Source: Hymenobacter yonginensis (GTDB lineage: Bacteria > Bacteroidota > Bacteroidia > Cytophagales > Hymenobacteraceae). Taken from it: a stretch of 64,000 nucleotides of DNA. The position numbers and the translations under genes are program-made. The notes under the pieces were generated by a model. The model saw only the letters and a program-made list of their open reading frames with translations. It was not told where the DNA came from and searched no databases. The stretch is taken from NCBI RefSeq assembly GCF_027625995.1, contig NZ_CP115396.1, positions 2,170,001 through 2,234,000 of the forward strand. Reading direction: 5' to 3'. Positions 1-9,191 of this stretch are shown here, piece by piece (the stretch's first letter is position 1; the number at the start of each line of letters is the position of its first letter).

Positions 1-2
1 CC

Positions 3-572
3 TTCACGGGTCTGGCGTGGTCGTTTGAGTGGTTCAACAAAGGCATCTACGCCGTCACGAACTCACCGATGGACCGGCCCGAGCCGCCTGTATCGGTGGT
101 GCCGGCCGGCGCGGCTGCCTTGATGCCCGCCGCATCAGCCGCTTCGGCAGAATCAACCCCAGCCACCGCCACCGGCCTCACGGCCGATGCCACGCTGGTC
201 CAGGCCCGGCAGCTGGCCCCGATGGCCGTGTACTACTCGCTGCAGTTGCCGAAAGACGCTGCGGGAAGCATCAAAGTGGCCACGCTGCGGCCGAATGCGG
301 TGTATGACAACGCTACCGACGAGGTATACCTGGACCAATACTCCGGCAGCGTGCTCAAAAGCCAGACCTACGAGCAGCGCAACCTGGGCCAGCGCGTGCG
401 GGGTCTGTTCAAGCCGGTGCACACGGGCGCCATCTTCGGCTGGCCCTCCAAAATCGTGAGTCTGGTGGTGTGTCTGCTGGGCGTCACGTTCCCGATTACG
501 GGTACCATCATGTGGCTGAACCGGCTGCGCAAAGGCCGTAAAAAGCAGCGCAAGCTGGCCACGGCGGCCTGA
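3..572 (+). CDS. PepSY-associated TM helix protein (5' end missing)
   Basis: The frame is open from the window edge and ends at TGA 570-572, so only the C-terminal part is present. The first codons read FTGLAWSFEWFNKGIY, typical of a PepSY_TM protein between membrane helices. A soluble PepSY-like stretch follows, with 'VYLDQYSGSVLKSQTYEQ'. The end has the family signature PVHTGAIFGW, one hydrophobic helix and a basic Lys/Arg tail. In Bacteroidota these inner-membrane proteins often accompany siderophore or TonB uptake genes and are thought to act in iron-linked reduction; that role is family knowledge, as the upstream neighbour is outside the window. An Ala/Pro/Thr-rich linker lies near residues 30-60 of the visible part. 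Confidence 0.85.
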   Translation, partial: FTGLAWSFEWFNKGIYAVTNSPMDRPEPPVSVVPAGAAALMPAASAASAESTPATATGLTADATLVQARQLAPMAVYYSLQLPKDAAGSIKVATLRPNAVYDNATDEVYLDQYSGSVLKSQTYEQRNLGQRVRGLFKPVHTGAIFGWPSKIVSLVVCLLGVTFPITGTIMWLNRLRKGRKKQRKLATAA

Positions 573-623
573 TGCGCTGGTAGCGGGCCCAACCCCTGAC
601 CCGGCCTCTGCGTATTGCCAGCA

Positions 624-658
624 AGCGTCAGACTACAGTAGTCTGACGCTTTTCTTTT
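624..658 (+). terminator. Intrinsic terminator after the PepSY gene
   Basis: A perfect 12-bp stem (624-635 with 639-650) has a CAG loop and runs into a T-rich tract at 650-658. It lies 52 bases after the PepSY stop and just before the next start codon. Confidence 0.8.
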
Positions 659-667
659 GCTTTGCCC

Positions 668-1738
668 ATGCTGCAGCCCACCCCTCCGCCCCTCTCTCCC
701 GCGCCGACTGCGCCGCCTGAAAACCGGCTGCTGGCGCTGCTCCGCCGCGCCGGCCTGCTCGACTGGTTTCTACTGGGCCTGGTGGGGGCCGTGGCGCTGG
801 CGTATCTGGTGCCCGGAGTCGGGAGCAAGAGCAGCCCCATTCCCTGGAAAATAATCACCACGGCCGGCGTGGCCCTGATTTTCTTTTTCTACGGCCTGCT
901 CCTGAGCGCCGAAAAGCTCACAGCCGGCCTGCGCAACTGGCGGCTGCACGTGGTGGTGCAGGGCATTACGTTTCTGGCGTTTCCGCTGCTGGCGCTGCTG
1001 GCCCGGCCGCTGTTTGAGGGCCTGAAAGGCGAGCAACTCTGGCAAAGCATTTTCTTCCTATGCACGCTGCCCAGCACGGTGTCCACGTCCGTCGTGATGG
1101 TGAGCATTGCGCGGGGCAACCTGCCGGCGGCCATCTTCAACGCCAGCATCAGCAGTCTGCTGGGCATTGTGCTCACGCCGCTCTGGACCAGCCTGTTCCT
1201 GAACACCAGCGCCGACGGCGGCCACCTCTGGAGCCTGGCCCTGAGCCTGGTGTGGCAGGTAATTCTGCCAGTAGTGGCCGGGGTGCTGCTCAACCGCCGC
1301 TACGGTGCTTTTGCCGAGCGCCACAAGGGTACCTTACGCATCTCCGATCAGATTGTGATTCTGCTGATCGTGTTTACCGCTTTCTGCGAGTCGTTTGCAG
1401 AAGGCATCTTCCGCAGCTACGCGCCCGCCGATGTGGCGCTGCTGGCCCTGGGCATGGTAGGATTGTACGCGGCCATTTTCGGGCTGGTGTGGGGTTTGAG
1501 CCGGCTGTTGGGCTTCTCGCGCGAGGACCGGATTACGGCTTTGTTCTGCGGCTCCAAGAAGTCGTTGGTGCATGGCAGCGTAATGGCTAGCCTGCTGTTT
1601 CCGGGTATGGCCGCTACGGGCTTGCTGCTGCTGCCGCTCATGCTTTACCATGCCCTGCAAATCATTCTGGCCAGCATGATGGCCCAGCAGATGAGCCGCC
1701 AGCCCGACGGCAGCCCGGCAGTGGCCGCCGGCAGCTGA
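668..1738 (+). CDS. Bile acid:sodium symporter family transporter
   Basis: The 356-residue protein is almost wholly hydrophobic, with about ten predicted membrane segments, and matches the SBF-like bacterial branch (YfeH type) of the bile acid:sodium symporters. Typical features are the early 'FFFYGLLLSAEKL' helix, the broken-helix stretch around 'LPSTVSTSVVMVSIARGN', and 'FCGSKKSLVHGSVMA' near residue 300. It probably couples Na+ entry to uptake or export of an organic anion; the substrate cannot be read from sequence. ATG 668 is preferred over an in-frame TTG six bases upstream. The gene follows a strong terminator, so it is probably transcribed alone. Confidence 0.88.
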   Translation: MLQPTPPPLSPAPTAPPENRLLALLRRAGLLDWFLLGLVGAVALAYLVPGVGSKSSPIPWKIITTAGVALIFFFYGLLLSAEKLTAGLRNWRLHVVVQGITFLAFPLLALLARPLFEGLKGEQLWQSIFFLCTLPSTVSTSVVMVSIARGNLPAAIFNASISSLLGIVLTPLWTSLFLNTSADGGHLWSLALSLVWQVILPVVAGVLLNRRYGAFAERHKGTLRISDQIVILLIVFTAFCESFAEGIFRSYAPADVALLALGMVGLYAAIFGLVWGLSRLLGFSREDRITALFCGSKKSLVHGSVMASLLFPGMAATGLLLLPLMLYHALQIILASMMAQQMSRQPDGSPAVAAGS

Positions 1739-1772
1739 AGCCGCCAGTTGCCGGCGGCCACTGGCGGTTTTA
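1739..1772 (+). terminator. Intrinsic terminator after the symporter
   Basis: The inverted repeat CCGCCAGT (1741-1748) / ACTGGCGG (1760-1767) is followed by TTTTAT, directly after the TGA at 1736-1738. Confidence 0.7.
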
Positions 1773-1791
1773 TAAAAATTCTTTCACCCGA

Positions 1792-2082
1792 ATGAAACTA
1801 TCCAACACAACTACGCATTGGGCCCATGAAACCCACTTAGCTGAAATGCTTGATAAACAACTTACTAACGCTGGATTTTACGAAATAGCCTCCCCCGACA
1901 ACTCCCCTACCGGCATCACGCTCATCCGGCCCGGCCGGCGTGAGTCGGTGCGGGTGTTTCTGCCCCACGATTCCACGGAGGTAGAGGTGTACACCGGCTC
2001 GCTGCGCGACGGGCGCCTCGTGTACCAAGGCCCGGCCGAAATGGCCGCCCAGCTCACGCTTCTCACCGACCGCAGCAACTAG
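1792..2082 (+). CDS. Small hypothetical protein (96 aa)
   Basis: I do not recognise this family. The product is 96 residues, mixed alpha/beta in appearance, with no signal peptide or membrane segment. A helix-like N-terminal half (HETHLAEMLDKQLTNAGF) is followed by short strand-like stretches (GITLIRPGR, SVRVFLPHD, EVEVYTGSLRDGRLVYQG). The ATG at 1792 is the first in frame, with no clear ribosome-binding site, as is usual here. The gene stands alone between the symporter terminator and a bidirectional terminator. It is probably real because its codon use matches the neighbours and the spacing is clean. Confidence 0.6.
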   Translation: MKLSNTTTHWAHETHLAEMLDKQLTNAGFYEIASPDNSPTGITLIRPGRRESVRVFLPHDSTEVEVYTGSLRDGRLVYQGPAEMAAQLTLLTDRSN

Positions 2083-2107
2083 CGGCGCACTTATCACCTT
2101 TCCTACG

Positions 2108-2184
2108 CAAAACAGCGGTCCGTTTGCCGCTAAGCAGCCAGCACGTGCGCCGGGATGCTTAGCGGCAAATGGGCCGCTGTTTTG
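2108..2184. terminator. Long bidirectional terminator between convergent genes
   Basis: Two 29-base arms (2108-2136 and 2156-2184) pair except for two G-T wobbles. The outer ends are CAAAA and TTTTG, giving a T tract on either strand. It lies between the 96-aa gene on the plus strand and the glycosidase on the minus strand. Confidence 0.8.
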
Positions 2185-2201
2185 CTGTAAAACCGGTGGG
2201 C

Positions 2202-4847
2202 TTACTGGCCGCTGAGCTGCAACAGGCGCACCACTAGGCCGGTCCAGCCGGTTTGGTGGCTGGCGCCGAGGCCGTGGCCGGCGTCGCCGTGGAAGTATTC
2301 GTGGAAGAGCAGGTTGTCCCGGAAGTGCGGGTCAGTTTGCAGCAGCTCGTTGTCGCCGAAGGCGGGGCGGCGGCCGGTTTCATCTTTGAGCAGCAGCCGG
2401 GTGAGGCGGCCGGCCAGGGCCTCCGATACCTGCTGCAGGTTGAGCAGCTTGCCGGAGCCGGTGGGGTACTCAATCTTAAAATTGTCGCCGTAGTAGTGGT
2501 GGTAGCGCTGCAACGACTCGATGATGAGGAAGTTGATGGGCAGCCAGATGGGGCCGCGCCAGTTGCTGTTGCCCCCAAACATGCTGCTTTCGGCCTCGCC
2601 GGGCACGTACTGCACCGTGAAATCGGTTTCGGGGGTGCTGTAGATGTAGGGGTGCTCCAGATGGTAGCGCGACATGGCCCGGATGCCGTAGTCGGACAGG
2701 AACTCAGTTTCGTCGAGCATGCGGGTGAGCAGCTTCTTGAGGCGCGGGCGGCGCAGCAGCCCCAGCAGGTGGCGGGCGCCCTTGCCGGGCTCCTGCCAGC
2801 GCGTGACGAGCTGCGCCAGGTGCGGCCGGTGCCGGATCAGCCAGGTGGCGCGGGCCGTAAACTCGGGCAACGCGTCCAGAATATCCTGCTCCACCACTTC
2901 CACCGCAAACAGCGGAATCAACCCCACAATGGAGCGCACCTTGAGCTTGGTGCGCACGCCGTCGGGGGTGTGCAGCACGTCGTAGTAGAAGCCGTCGGCG
3001 TCGTCCCAGAGGTTGAACTGGCCGTCGCCGCCGCGGGTCATGGCGTCGGCGATGTAAAGGAAGTGCTCGAAGAACTTGCCGGCCATTTCCTGGTACACGC
3101 GGTTGGACTTGGCCAGCTCCATGGCCATGCGCATCATGTTGAGGGCAAACATGGCCATCCAGCTGGTGCCGTCGCTCTGCTCGATGAAGCCGCCGGTGGG
3201 CAGCGGCGCGCTCCGGTCGAACACGCCGATGTTGTCGAGGCCCAAAAAGCCGCCCTCAAAGATGTTCCGCTCGCTCTTGTCCTTGCGGTTCACCCACCAC
3301 GCGAAGTTCAGGGCCAGCTTATGAAACATCACCTCCAGAAACACGGTGTCGCCGAGGCCGTGGTGGAGCTTTTTGTCCATCTGGTACACGCGCCAGGTGG
3401 CCCAGGCGTGCACGGGCGGGTTCACGTCGGAGAAGTTCCACTCGTAGGCCGGCAGCTGGCCGTTGGGGTGCATGTACCGGTCTTTGGTGAACAGACGCAG
3501 CTGCAGCTTGGCAAACTCGGCGTCGACCATGGCCAGCGGGATGCAGTGGAACGCGAGGTCCCAGGCCGCGTACCACGGATATTCCCACTTGTCGGGCATC
3601 GAGATGATGTCGGCGTTGTAGAGGTGGTGCCAGGTGCTGTTGCGGCCGGCGCGGCGGCTGGCCGGGGCCTTGCTCATGGCCGGGTCGCCCTTCAGCCACT
3701 GGTTCACGTCGTAGTAGTAGAACTGCTTGCTCCAGAGCATACCCGCGAAGGCCTGGCGCTGCACGTTGCGCACGTCGGGGTCGGCGGGCAGGCTTTCCTG
3801 CAGGCAGTTGTAGAACTCGTCGGCCTCGGTCTGGCGCAGGTAGAACTGGTGGTCGAAGTCGTGGAAGGGCGCGTCCTGCCAGGGCTGGCTCAGGCGCAGC
3901 CGCACGGTGCGGGCCTCGCCGGCGGGCACGGTCAGCTGATACTGGGCGGCCACTTTGGTGCCAGCCTGCTCGTCGTTGATGGCCGCCGCCTCACCGTTCA
4001 CCACGTAGTCGTTGATGCCGTCCTTGAAGTGGCGGCCCTCGGCGGGCAGGCTGTAGAGGCGGGCGCCGTTGGTGTCGTTTTCGCAGAACAGCAGGCGGGG
4101 CGGCTCGGCCGTGCCGTGCGGCTCGCAATAGAGGTGGTAGTGGCCCAGCTCGGGGTGCTGGGCGTGCACCGCGCCGGGCTGCGACTCGCGCATACTGGGT
4201 CGGGTGGACTTGCCGTCCCAACTCCAGGTGTTGCGGAACCAGAGCTGCGGCAGCAGCTGCACGCTGGCCTTTTTGGGGCCGCGGTTGTGCACCGTGAGCT
4301 TGATGAGCACGTCTTCGGGGCCGGCCTTGGCGTACTCCACGTACACGTCGAAGTAGCGGCTCTGGTCGAAGATGCCGGTGTCGAGCAGCTCGTATTCGGG
4401 CTCTAGGCGGGTGCGGCGGCCGTTTTCGCGCACCAGCTTGCCGTACGGAAACTTGCCCTGCGGATACTTGTAGAGCATCCGCATGTAGGAGTGCGTGGGC
4501 GTACTGTCGAGGTAGTAGTACTGCTCCTTCACGTCCTCGCCGTGGTTGCCCTGGCCGTTGGTGAGGCCGAACAGGCGCTCCTTCAGCATCTCGTCTTTGC
4601 CGTTCCAGAGGGCCACCGCAAAGCACAGCAGCTGCTGGTCGTCGGAGATGCCGCCGATGCCTTCCTCGCCCCAGCGGTAGGCCTTGCTACGGGCCATGTC
4701 GTGGGTGATGTAGTCCCAGGCGTTGCCTTCGGCCGAGTAGTCTTCACGCACCGTGCCCCACTGGCGCTCCGTGAGGTAGGGTCCGAACTTCTTCCATGGG
4801 GCTCGCCCGGCGTTGGCCGCGGCTAAGCGTAGTTGTTCCTGCGTCAT
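2202..4847 (-). CDS. GH63-like (MGH1-type) glucosidase
   Basis: The 881-residue protein resembles bacterial glucosidases of family GH63, the relatives of eukaryotic mannosyl-oligosaccharide glucosidase. The N-terminal part carries the conserved [17 protein letters not shown] and '[14 protein letters not shown]' segments. The C-terminal (alpha/alpha)6 barrel carries '[19 protein letters not shown]', '[19 protein letters not shown]' and '[19 protein letters not shown]', the aromatic and acidic stretches expected around the sugar site. No signal peptide is visible, so it is probably cytoplasmic and may act on short alpha-glucosides or trehalose-type sugars. ATG 4847 is chosen over a TTG nine bases upstream. 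It is monocistronic by layout. Confidence 0.85.
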   Translation of the reverse strand: MTQEQLRLAAANAGRAPWKKFGPYLTERQWGTVREDYSAEGNAWDYITHDMARSKAYRWGEEGIGGISDDQQLLCFAVALWNGKDEMLKERLFGLTNGQGNHGEDVKEQYYYLDSTPTHSYMRMLYKYPQGKFPYGKLVRENGRRTRLEPEYELLDTGIFDQSRYFDVYVEYAKAGPEDVLIKLTVHNRGPKKASVQLLPQLWFRNTWSWDGKSTRPSMRESQPGAVHAQHPELGHYHLYCEPHGTAEPPRLLFCENDTNGARLYSLPAEGRHFKDGINDYVVNGEAAAINDEQAGTKVAAQYQLTVPAGEARTVRLRLSQPWQDAPFHDFDHQFYLRQTEADEFYNCLQESLPADPDVRNVQRQAFAGMLWSKQFYYYDVNQWLKGDPAMSKAPASRRAGRNSTWHHLYNADIISMPDKWEYPWYAAWDLAFHCIPLAMVDAEFAKLQLRLFTKDRYMHPNGQLPAYEWNFSDVNPPVHAWATWRVYQMDKKLHHGLGDTVFLEVMFHKLALNFAWWVNRKDKSERNIFEGGFLGLDNIGVFDRSAPLPTGGFIEQSDGTSWMAMFALNMMRMAMELAKSNRVYQEMAGKFFEHFLYIADAMTRGGDGQFNLWDDADGFYYDVLHTPDGVRTKLKVRSIVGLIPLFAVEVVEQDILDALPEFTARATWLIRHRPHLAQLVTRWQEPGKGARHLLGLLRRPRLKKLLTRMLDETEFLSDYGIRAMSRYHLEHPYIYSTPETDFTVQYVPGEAESSMFGGNSNWRGPIWLPINFLIIESLQRYHHYYGDNFKIEYPTGSGKLLNLQQVSEALAGRLTRLLLKDETGRRPAFGDNELLQTDPHFRDNLLFHEYFHGDAGHGLGASHQTGWTGLVVRLLQLSGQ

Positions 4848-5161
4848 AAACTTCAAGCTCAGGCCTGGCTGAGTATACGCGTCAGCGCAACTTCAGGTAG
4901 CCACCGGTTGGGGGCGCGCCGGGTGGCGGTTTCCCAAAGGTCGGGCCATTTCTGTTGGCAGGCCCCGCATACTGGCTGGGTGAAGGTCAGGCGTACTGCG
5001 TATCCGGGGCCAGGGTTGCCGCCGGGCGGCGATATTCCGGGCGGTTACCCGGTCCCAAATGGCCCGTTCTTCTGCCCCCGCAGCCCTCAGCAGCAGCGCG
5101 CCGCATCAGGACCGAGGGTTTTGTGGCCGCCTGCCGAGTGCATTGAGGGTTCTGAAACGGT
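4848..5161. other. Intergenic stretch with no recognisable gene
   Basis: This GC-rich region lies upstream of the glycosidase start. I see no reading frame with coding character, no RNA gene, and no clean promoter on the minus strand. It leads into the palindromic repeat block at 5162. Confidence 0.5.
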
Positions 5162-5416
5162 GTAGAGACGCGTATTCGCGTCTCGTTGTTGAACGATCCG
5201 GAAGTGTGCGGTTTGAACAATGTCAGCAACGACGAGACGATGTAGAGACGCGACACTTCGCGTCTCGGCGTTGAACGGTTCGGAAGTAGGCAGCCTGAAC
5301 AACATCAGCAACGACGAGACGCGAAGTGTCGCGTCTCTACACCGGTCAGGCTTGTCGTTGCCGGCATTGTTTGGGTGCCGGTCGTTCAACGACGAGACGC
5401 GAATACGCGTCTCTAC
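5162..5416. repeat. Nested palindromic repeat block, GTAGAGACGC family
   Basis: Two inverted pairs are nested. The outer pair is 5162-5184 with 5394-5416 (23 bases); the inner pair is 5242-5266 with 5316-5340 (25 bases). Each arm is itself a hairpin, GAGACGCG/CGCGTCTC with a short variable loop (TATT/AATA outer, AC-ACTT/AAGTGT inner). A shared flank, AACATCAGCAACGACGAGAC or close to it, occurs at 5218-5240 and 5300-5320. The same element with the same flank lies at 22838-22879, and a decayed one at 15338-15380. The last bases of the block form the stop codon of the aminopeptidase gene. Confidence 0.85.
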
Positions 5417-7884
5417 TTGGCGGCTTCGATTTCGGCTACGGCAGCGGTTACTTGTTGCGCCACCAGGGCCGCGTTGGGGCGGGTGGCTTGCTGCTGCTCG
5501 ATCTGGCGGAGCAGGCCGATGAGGCGGGAGGCATCGATATAGGCTTTGTAGCGCACGGTCAGGTCCTTGATGCGGGCGATGCCTTCGGTGAGGGCCGCGG
5601 CATCGTCGGTGCGGCCCATCATGCTGCCGACGCTGGCCAGCAGACTGAAGCGGCTGGGTGGGTCGGCCGCGTCGTACTTGGTGCGCATCAGGGGCCACTG
5701 GGCGGGGCTGCCGGCCTGGCCGTACACCTGCACCAGCGCCACGGTGAGGGCCCCTCGGTTGTCGGCTTCGAAAGCGGCGGCGCGGGCCAGGGCCTGTTCT
5801 GGCCGCAGCGGCAGCAGCCCCAGCAGCGCTGCGCCCTGCACCCGATACGAGGGGTTGGCCAGGGCCTGCGTGAACAGCGGCAGGTACTGCTTGTTCTTCA
5901 GGGAGCCCAGGGCCGTGAGGGCGGCGGCCCGCACCTGCACTGAGGCATCGGTGGTGGCCAGCCGGGCCAGCGCGGGGGCGGCGGCTTTGCGCTGGACGGG
6001 GTTCTGCAGGTCGAGGGCTTCGATGGCGAACTGGCGCAGTACCGGCGACTTGTCGGTGAGGCCAGCCGTCAGCAGCTGGCGGGCCAGCGCGTCGGTGGGC
6101 TGGGCTTTGAGCTGGGTTTGGGCGGCGGCCAAGACTTCGCGCCGGTCAAGGTAGCGCGGGGCGAGGCGGAGCTGGGCGGCGTACTCGGGGAGGGGCTTGT
6201 TGTCAGATTTTTGCCAGAGCAACACCTTGTCGGCGTCCACGTTCACCAACTCGGGCCGGGTGGCAGCTGGGAATCGGAAGGTTTCGGCGGCCTGGCGCAC
6301 GGTAATCTGGTGGCGCTGCGGCTTGCCATTCAGGTACACATCCACCGCCAGCGGCAGCTGGTACGCGGGGCCGGATTGGGTTTGTTTGATGGTCACGGTT
6401 TGCTCCCGGCGGGCGGCGTCGTAGGCGTAGTCGATGCTGACCACGGGGTGGCCGGGGCGGTAGTACCACTGGTCGAAAAACCAGTTCAGATCCTGCCCCG
6501 ACGCCTGCTCCAGCGCCAGCCGCAGCTGATGCGGCTCCCCGGTCCCGAAGGCGTTCTGGGTCAGGTAGGTTTTCAGGCCATTGAAGAAAACCGCCTCGCC
6601 CAGGTAGGCGCGCAGCATGTTCAGGATGCTGCCGCCCTTCTGGTAGCTCACGTTATCGAACATGTCCTCCTTGTCGGCGTACTGATAGCGGGCCAGGGGC
6701 TTGGTGTGGTTGCTGGGGTCGGCGAGGTAGGTACGCAGGCTGCGGTAGGCCTGGGCAGCGCCGGCGTCGGGGCCGTACTCATGCTCGGCCCAGAGCACCT
6801 CCGAGAAGTTGGCGAAGCTCTCGTTCACGGTCAGGTTGCTCCAGCTTTCGGCCGTCACGTAGTCGCCGAACCACTGATGGAACAGCTCGTGGGCCACTTC
6901 GCGCTCCACACCGGCGTACTCCCAATCGAGCAGCTCGCGGGCCGAGCCCTGGGCCTGGGGCCCGAACAACGAGGCCGAAGTATTTTCCATGGCCCCGGCC
7001 ACGTAGTCGCGCACCACCACCTGGGCGTACTTGTTCCACGGAAACTCCACCCCGAGCCGGTTGGAGAAAAACTCCAGCATCCGCGGCGTCTTGCCGAAAA
7101 CGGCCCGCGCCTGCCCGGCGTACTGCGGCTCCAGGTAGTAGCTGACCTCCCGACCCCGCCAGGTGTCGGTGGTTTTGCGGAAGTCGCCCACGGCCAGCAT
7201 GAACAGGTAGGGCGCGTGCGGCTGGTCCATCTTCCAGGTGTCCGTGCGCAGACCCGCGCCGGCCGGCTTCTGGCTGACGAGGGCCCCGTTGCTGAGCGTG
7301 ACGTACTTGGCGGGCACCGTCAGGCTGATTTCGGAGGTAGATTTCTGGTTGGGCTTGTCGATGGTGGGAAACCAGGCCGAGTTGGATTCCGTCTCGCCCT
7401 GCGTCCAGATCTGCACCGGCTTGCCCGCCACGGCGCTGTCGGGGTTCACGAAGTACAGGCCCTTGGCGTCGCCGATGGCGGCGCTGCCCTTGGCTCCCAG
7501 CTCATCGGGCTTGGCCACGTACTCCACGTACACCGTGTAGGCCTCCCCTGCCGGCACCACGCGGCCCAGTTGCACCAGCAGCTGCTGCCGGTTGTAGGTG
7601 AATTTCAGCGGCTGCGGCGCGCCGTTCTGCACCAAAATCACCTGCTTAATATCCATGCCCTTGGCATCGAGCCGCAGCGAGTCGGTGGCGTAGCCGTGAG
7701 GCTTCAGCGTCACCCAGGCCTGCCCGTAGGCGTAGCGCTTGGCGTAGTCGAAGCGCAGATCCAGTCGGGTGTGCACCAGGTCGTTGACTTTGCGCTCGGC
7801 GGCGCGGTAGGTGGTGGCGGGCGTCTGGGCGGTAGTGGCCGTGGCGGCGGTCAGGCTGAGCAGCAGCGGGAGGAGTTGGCGCAT
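5413..7884 (-). CDS. M1 family aminopeptidase with C-terminal HEAT-like repeats
   Basis: This is a secreted zinc aminopeptidase of 823 residues. An N-terminal signal peptide (MRQLLPLLLSLTAATATTAQ) fixes the start at ATG 7884, although the frame is open upstream. The N-terminal beta domain is followed by the exopeptidase motif GAMEN and the zinc site HELFHQWFGD at residues 332-341. The third ligand is Glu355, the exact HEXXH-X18-E spacing of M1 enzymes. The last 200 or so residues are helical HEAT-like repeats (for example 'VQVRAAALTALGSLKNKQY'), as in longer Bacteroidota M1 proteins. It probably trims peptides in the periplasm or outside the cell. The TAG stop lies inside the repeat block. 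Confidence 0.93.
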   Translation of the reverse strand: MRQLLPLLLSLTAATATTAQTPATTYRAAERKVNDLVHTRLDLRFDYAKRYAYGQAWVTLKPHGYATDSLRLDAKGMDIKQVILVQNGAPQPLKFTYNRQQLLVQLGRVVPAGEAYTVYVEYVAKPDELGAKGSAAIGDAKGLYFVNPDSAVAGKPVQIWTQGETESNSAWFPTIDKPNQKSTSEISLTVPAKYVTLSNGALVSQKPAGAGLRTDTWKMDQPHAPYLFMLAVGDFRKTTDTWRGREVSYYLEPQYAGQARAVFGKTPRMLEFFSNRLGVEFPWNKYAQVVVRDYVAGAMENTSASLFGPQAQGSARELLDWEYAGVEREVAHELFHQWFGDYVTAESWSNLTVNESFANFSEVLWAEHEYGPDAGAAQAYRSLRTYLADPSNHTKPLARYQYADKEDMFDNVSYQKGGSILNMLRAYLGEAVFFNGLKTYLTQNAFGTGEPHQLRLALEQASGQDLNWFFDQWYYRPGHPVVSIDYAYDAARREQTVTIKQTQSGPAYQLPLAVDVYLNGKPQRHQITVRQAAETFRFPAATRPELVNVDADKVLLWQKSDNKPLPEYAAQLRLAPRYLDRREVLAAAQTQLKAQPTDALARQLLTAGLTDKSPVLRQFAIEALDLQNPVQRKAAAPALARLATTDASVQVRAAALTALGSLKNKQYLPLFTQALANPSYRVQGAALLGLLPLRPEQALARAAAFEADNRGALTVALVQVYGQAGSPAQWPLMRTKYDAADPPSRFSLLASVGSMMGRTDDAAALTEGIARIKDLTVRYKAYIDASRLIGLLRQIEQQQATRPNAALVAQQVTAAVAEIEAAK

Positions 7885-7995
7885 ATGGAGGACAAGGTAG
7901 AAAACCTGTGCTTCGCCAGATGCCGCCTGTGGCGCAGGCGTTGCCTGAGACCTGAAGAACGTCAACTACAGACCCAAATCAACGCCTCTCACCTT

Positions 7996-8829
7996 CTACC
8001 CTACCACAAACGTGCGCATGCTCAGGCCGCCGTATTCCACGGCTTCGTAGGCGTGGCGGATGTCGTCGTCGGGTTCGGCCAGGGCTAGGCTGTAAAGCAG
8101 CGGGATGTAGTGGTCGGGGGTGGGTACGGCGAGGGGGCCACTGGCGCCGGCCTGCTGGTAGTGGGCCAGCGCGTGCAAGTCGCGCTGGTCGATTTTGCGC
8201 TTGGCCCACTCGTCGAATTCCGCGGCCCAGGCGTAGGGCGTGGGGTCGTCGGCCATGAGCTTGGGCATGCTCTGGCGCAGGTTGTGCACGATGTTGCCGC
8301 TGCCCAGAATCAGTACGCCGCGGCGGCGCAGAAACTGCAGCTGCCGGGCCAGCTCGGCGTGGTAGGTCATCGGCTGGTGGTAGTCGATGCTAAGCTGGAA
8401 CACCGGAATGTCGGCCTCCGGAAACACATGGTGCAGCACCGTCCAGGTGCCGTGGTCGAGGCCCCACTCGTCGGTGGGGTGCGCGTCGGGCAGGGCCTGC
8501 AGCACCTCCTGGGCCACGTCGGGGGCACCGGGCGCGGGGTACTGCATATCGAATAATTCCTGGGGGAAGCCGCCGAAGTCGTGGATGGTTTCGGGCCGCT
8601 CGTTTACGGCCACGAAGGTGCCCCGCGTGAGCCAGTGCGCCGATACCACCAGTACCGCCCGGGGCGGCTGCCGGTTGCGGATATCCAGGCCCAGCTGGTG
8701 AAGGGTTTGGGTGAAGGGGTTATCGGCCAGCGCGTTCATCGGCGAACCGTGGCCCACGAACAGCACGGGCATTTTGGCGGTGGTCTGGAAGCTGCGGGCG
8801 GTGTTGTGGAAGTCTTGCAGGGAGTTCAT
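7996..8829 (-). CDS. ygiD: 4,5-DOPA-extradiol-type dioxygenase (class III)
   Basis: The 277-residue protein matches the YgiD/DODA group of class III extradiol ring-cleavage dioxygenases. Four conserved histidines are at the expected places: His27 in VGHGSPMN, His65 in VSAHW, His182 in GSGNIVHN and His240 in TPDHYIPLL. These hold the metal (Zn or Fe) and act in catalysis. Family members open catechol-type rings such as DOPA; the natural bacterial substrate is usually unknown. ATG 8829 is used; Met20 (MPVLFVGHG) is a possible shorter start. It is divergent from the large adhesin gene and has no operon partners. Confidence 0.9.
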   Translation of the reverse strand: MNSLQDFHNTARSFQTTAKMPVLFVGHGSPMNALADNPFTQTLHQLGLDIRNRQPPRAVLVVSAHWLTRGTFVAVNERPETIHDFGGFPQELFDMQYPAPGAPDVAQEVLQALPDAHPTDEWGLDHGTWTVLHHVFPEADIPVFQLSIDYHQPMTYHAELARQLQFLRRRGVLILGSGNIVHNLRQSMPKLMADDPTPYAWAAEFDEWAKRKIDQRDLHALAHYQQAGASGPLAVPTPDHYIPLLYSLALAEPDDDIRHAYEAVEYGGLSMRTFVVG

Positions 8830-9191
8830 GGCGAGGGCGATGGGTAGCGTGGCGGGCAGTTGCCGAAACGGGTGGCGTTACTTGGTTAACAGTGCAAGGA
8901 CCCCAAAAGTACCGAAAGGCGCAGGACAGCGCCAGGAGTGGCCAGACACGGCTGCGGCCCAGGTCTGTGGCAGCCTGCTTTGAGCTATGCCTTCTTCGTC
9001 GGTGCCTTACCGCTGCTGCAATCTGCACTATACATATATTGCTTTGCACAAACCTGACAGCCAGGGCGTAGCTTTGAGATAACGGCTTTTCGGCAATAGG
9101 TTGACTTACTGCTTCGTTTACTATTTGCAGCCAACCGGCACTTTTTGTTTTGTCCGGGACTTGTCTGACTAGCACCCTCCCTCGCTCCTCT
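8830..9191. other. Divergent intergenic region, no gene seen
   Basis: This 362-base spacer separates two divergently transcribed genes. It is lighter in GC toward the adhesin side (around 9020-9150) and holds the promoter candidate listed separately. I see no RNA gene or open frame with coding character. Confidence 0.5.
9043..9076 (+). promoter_or_regulatory. Bacteroidota-type promoter candidate for the adhesin gene
   Basis: TTTG (9043-9046), 22 bases, then TAGCTTTG (9069-9076) fits the -33/-7 consensus TTTG...TAnnTTTG. It lies about 115 bases upstream of ATG 9192. Confidence 0.4.

Noticed and set aside
2253-4406. A 717-codon open frame on the strand opposite the GH63-like gene
   Set aside because: It is a mirror frame of a GC-rich gene: its product is low-complexity Val/Ala/Gly/His with no domain, while the opposite strand encodes a full glycosidase.
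6118-8088. A 656-codon frame antisense to the aminopeptidase
   Set aside because: Same antisense effect of high GC; the minus strand has clear M1 motifs.
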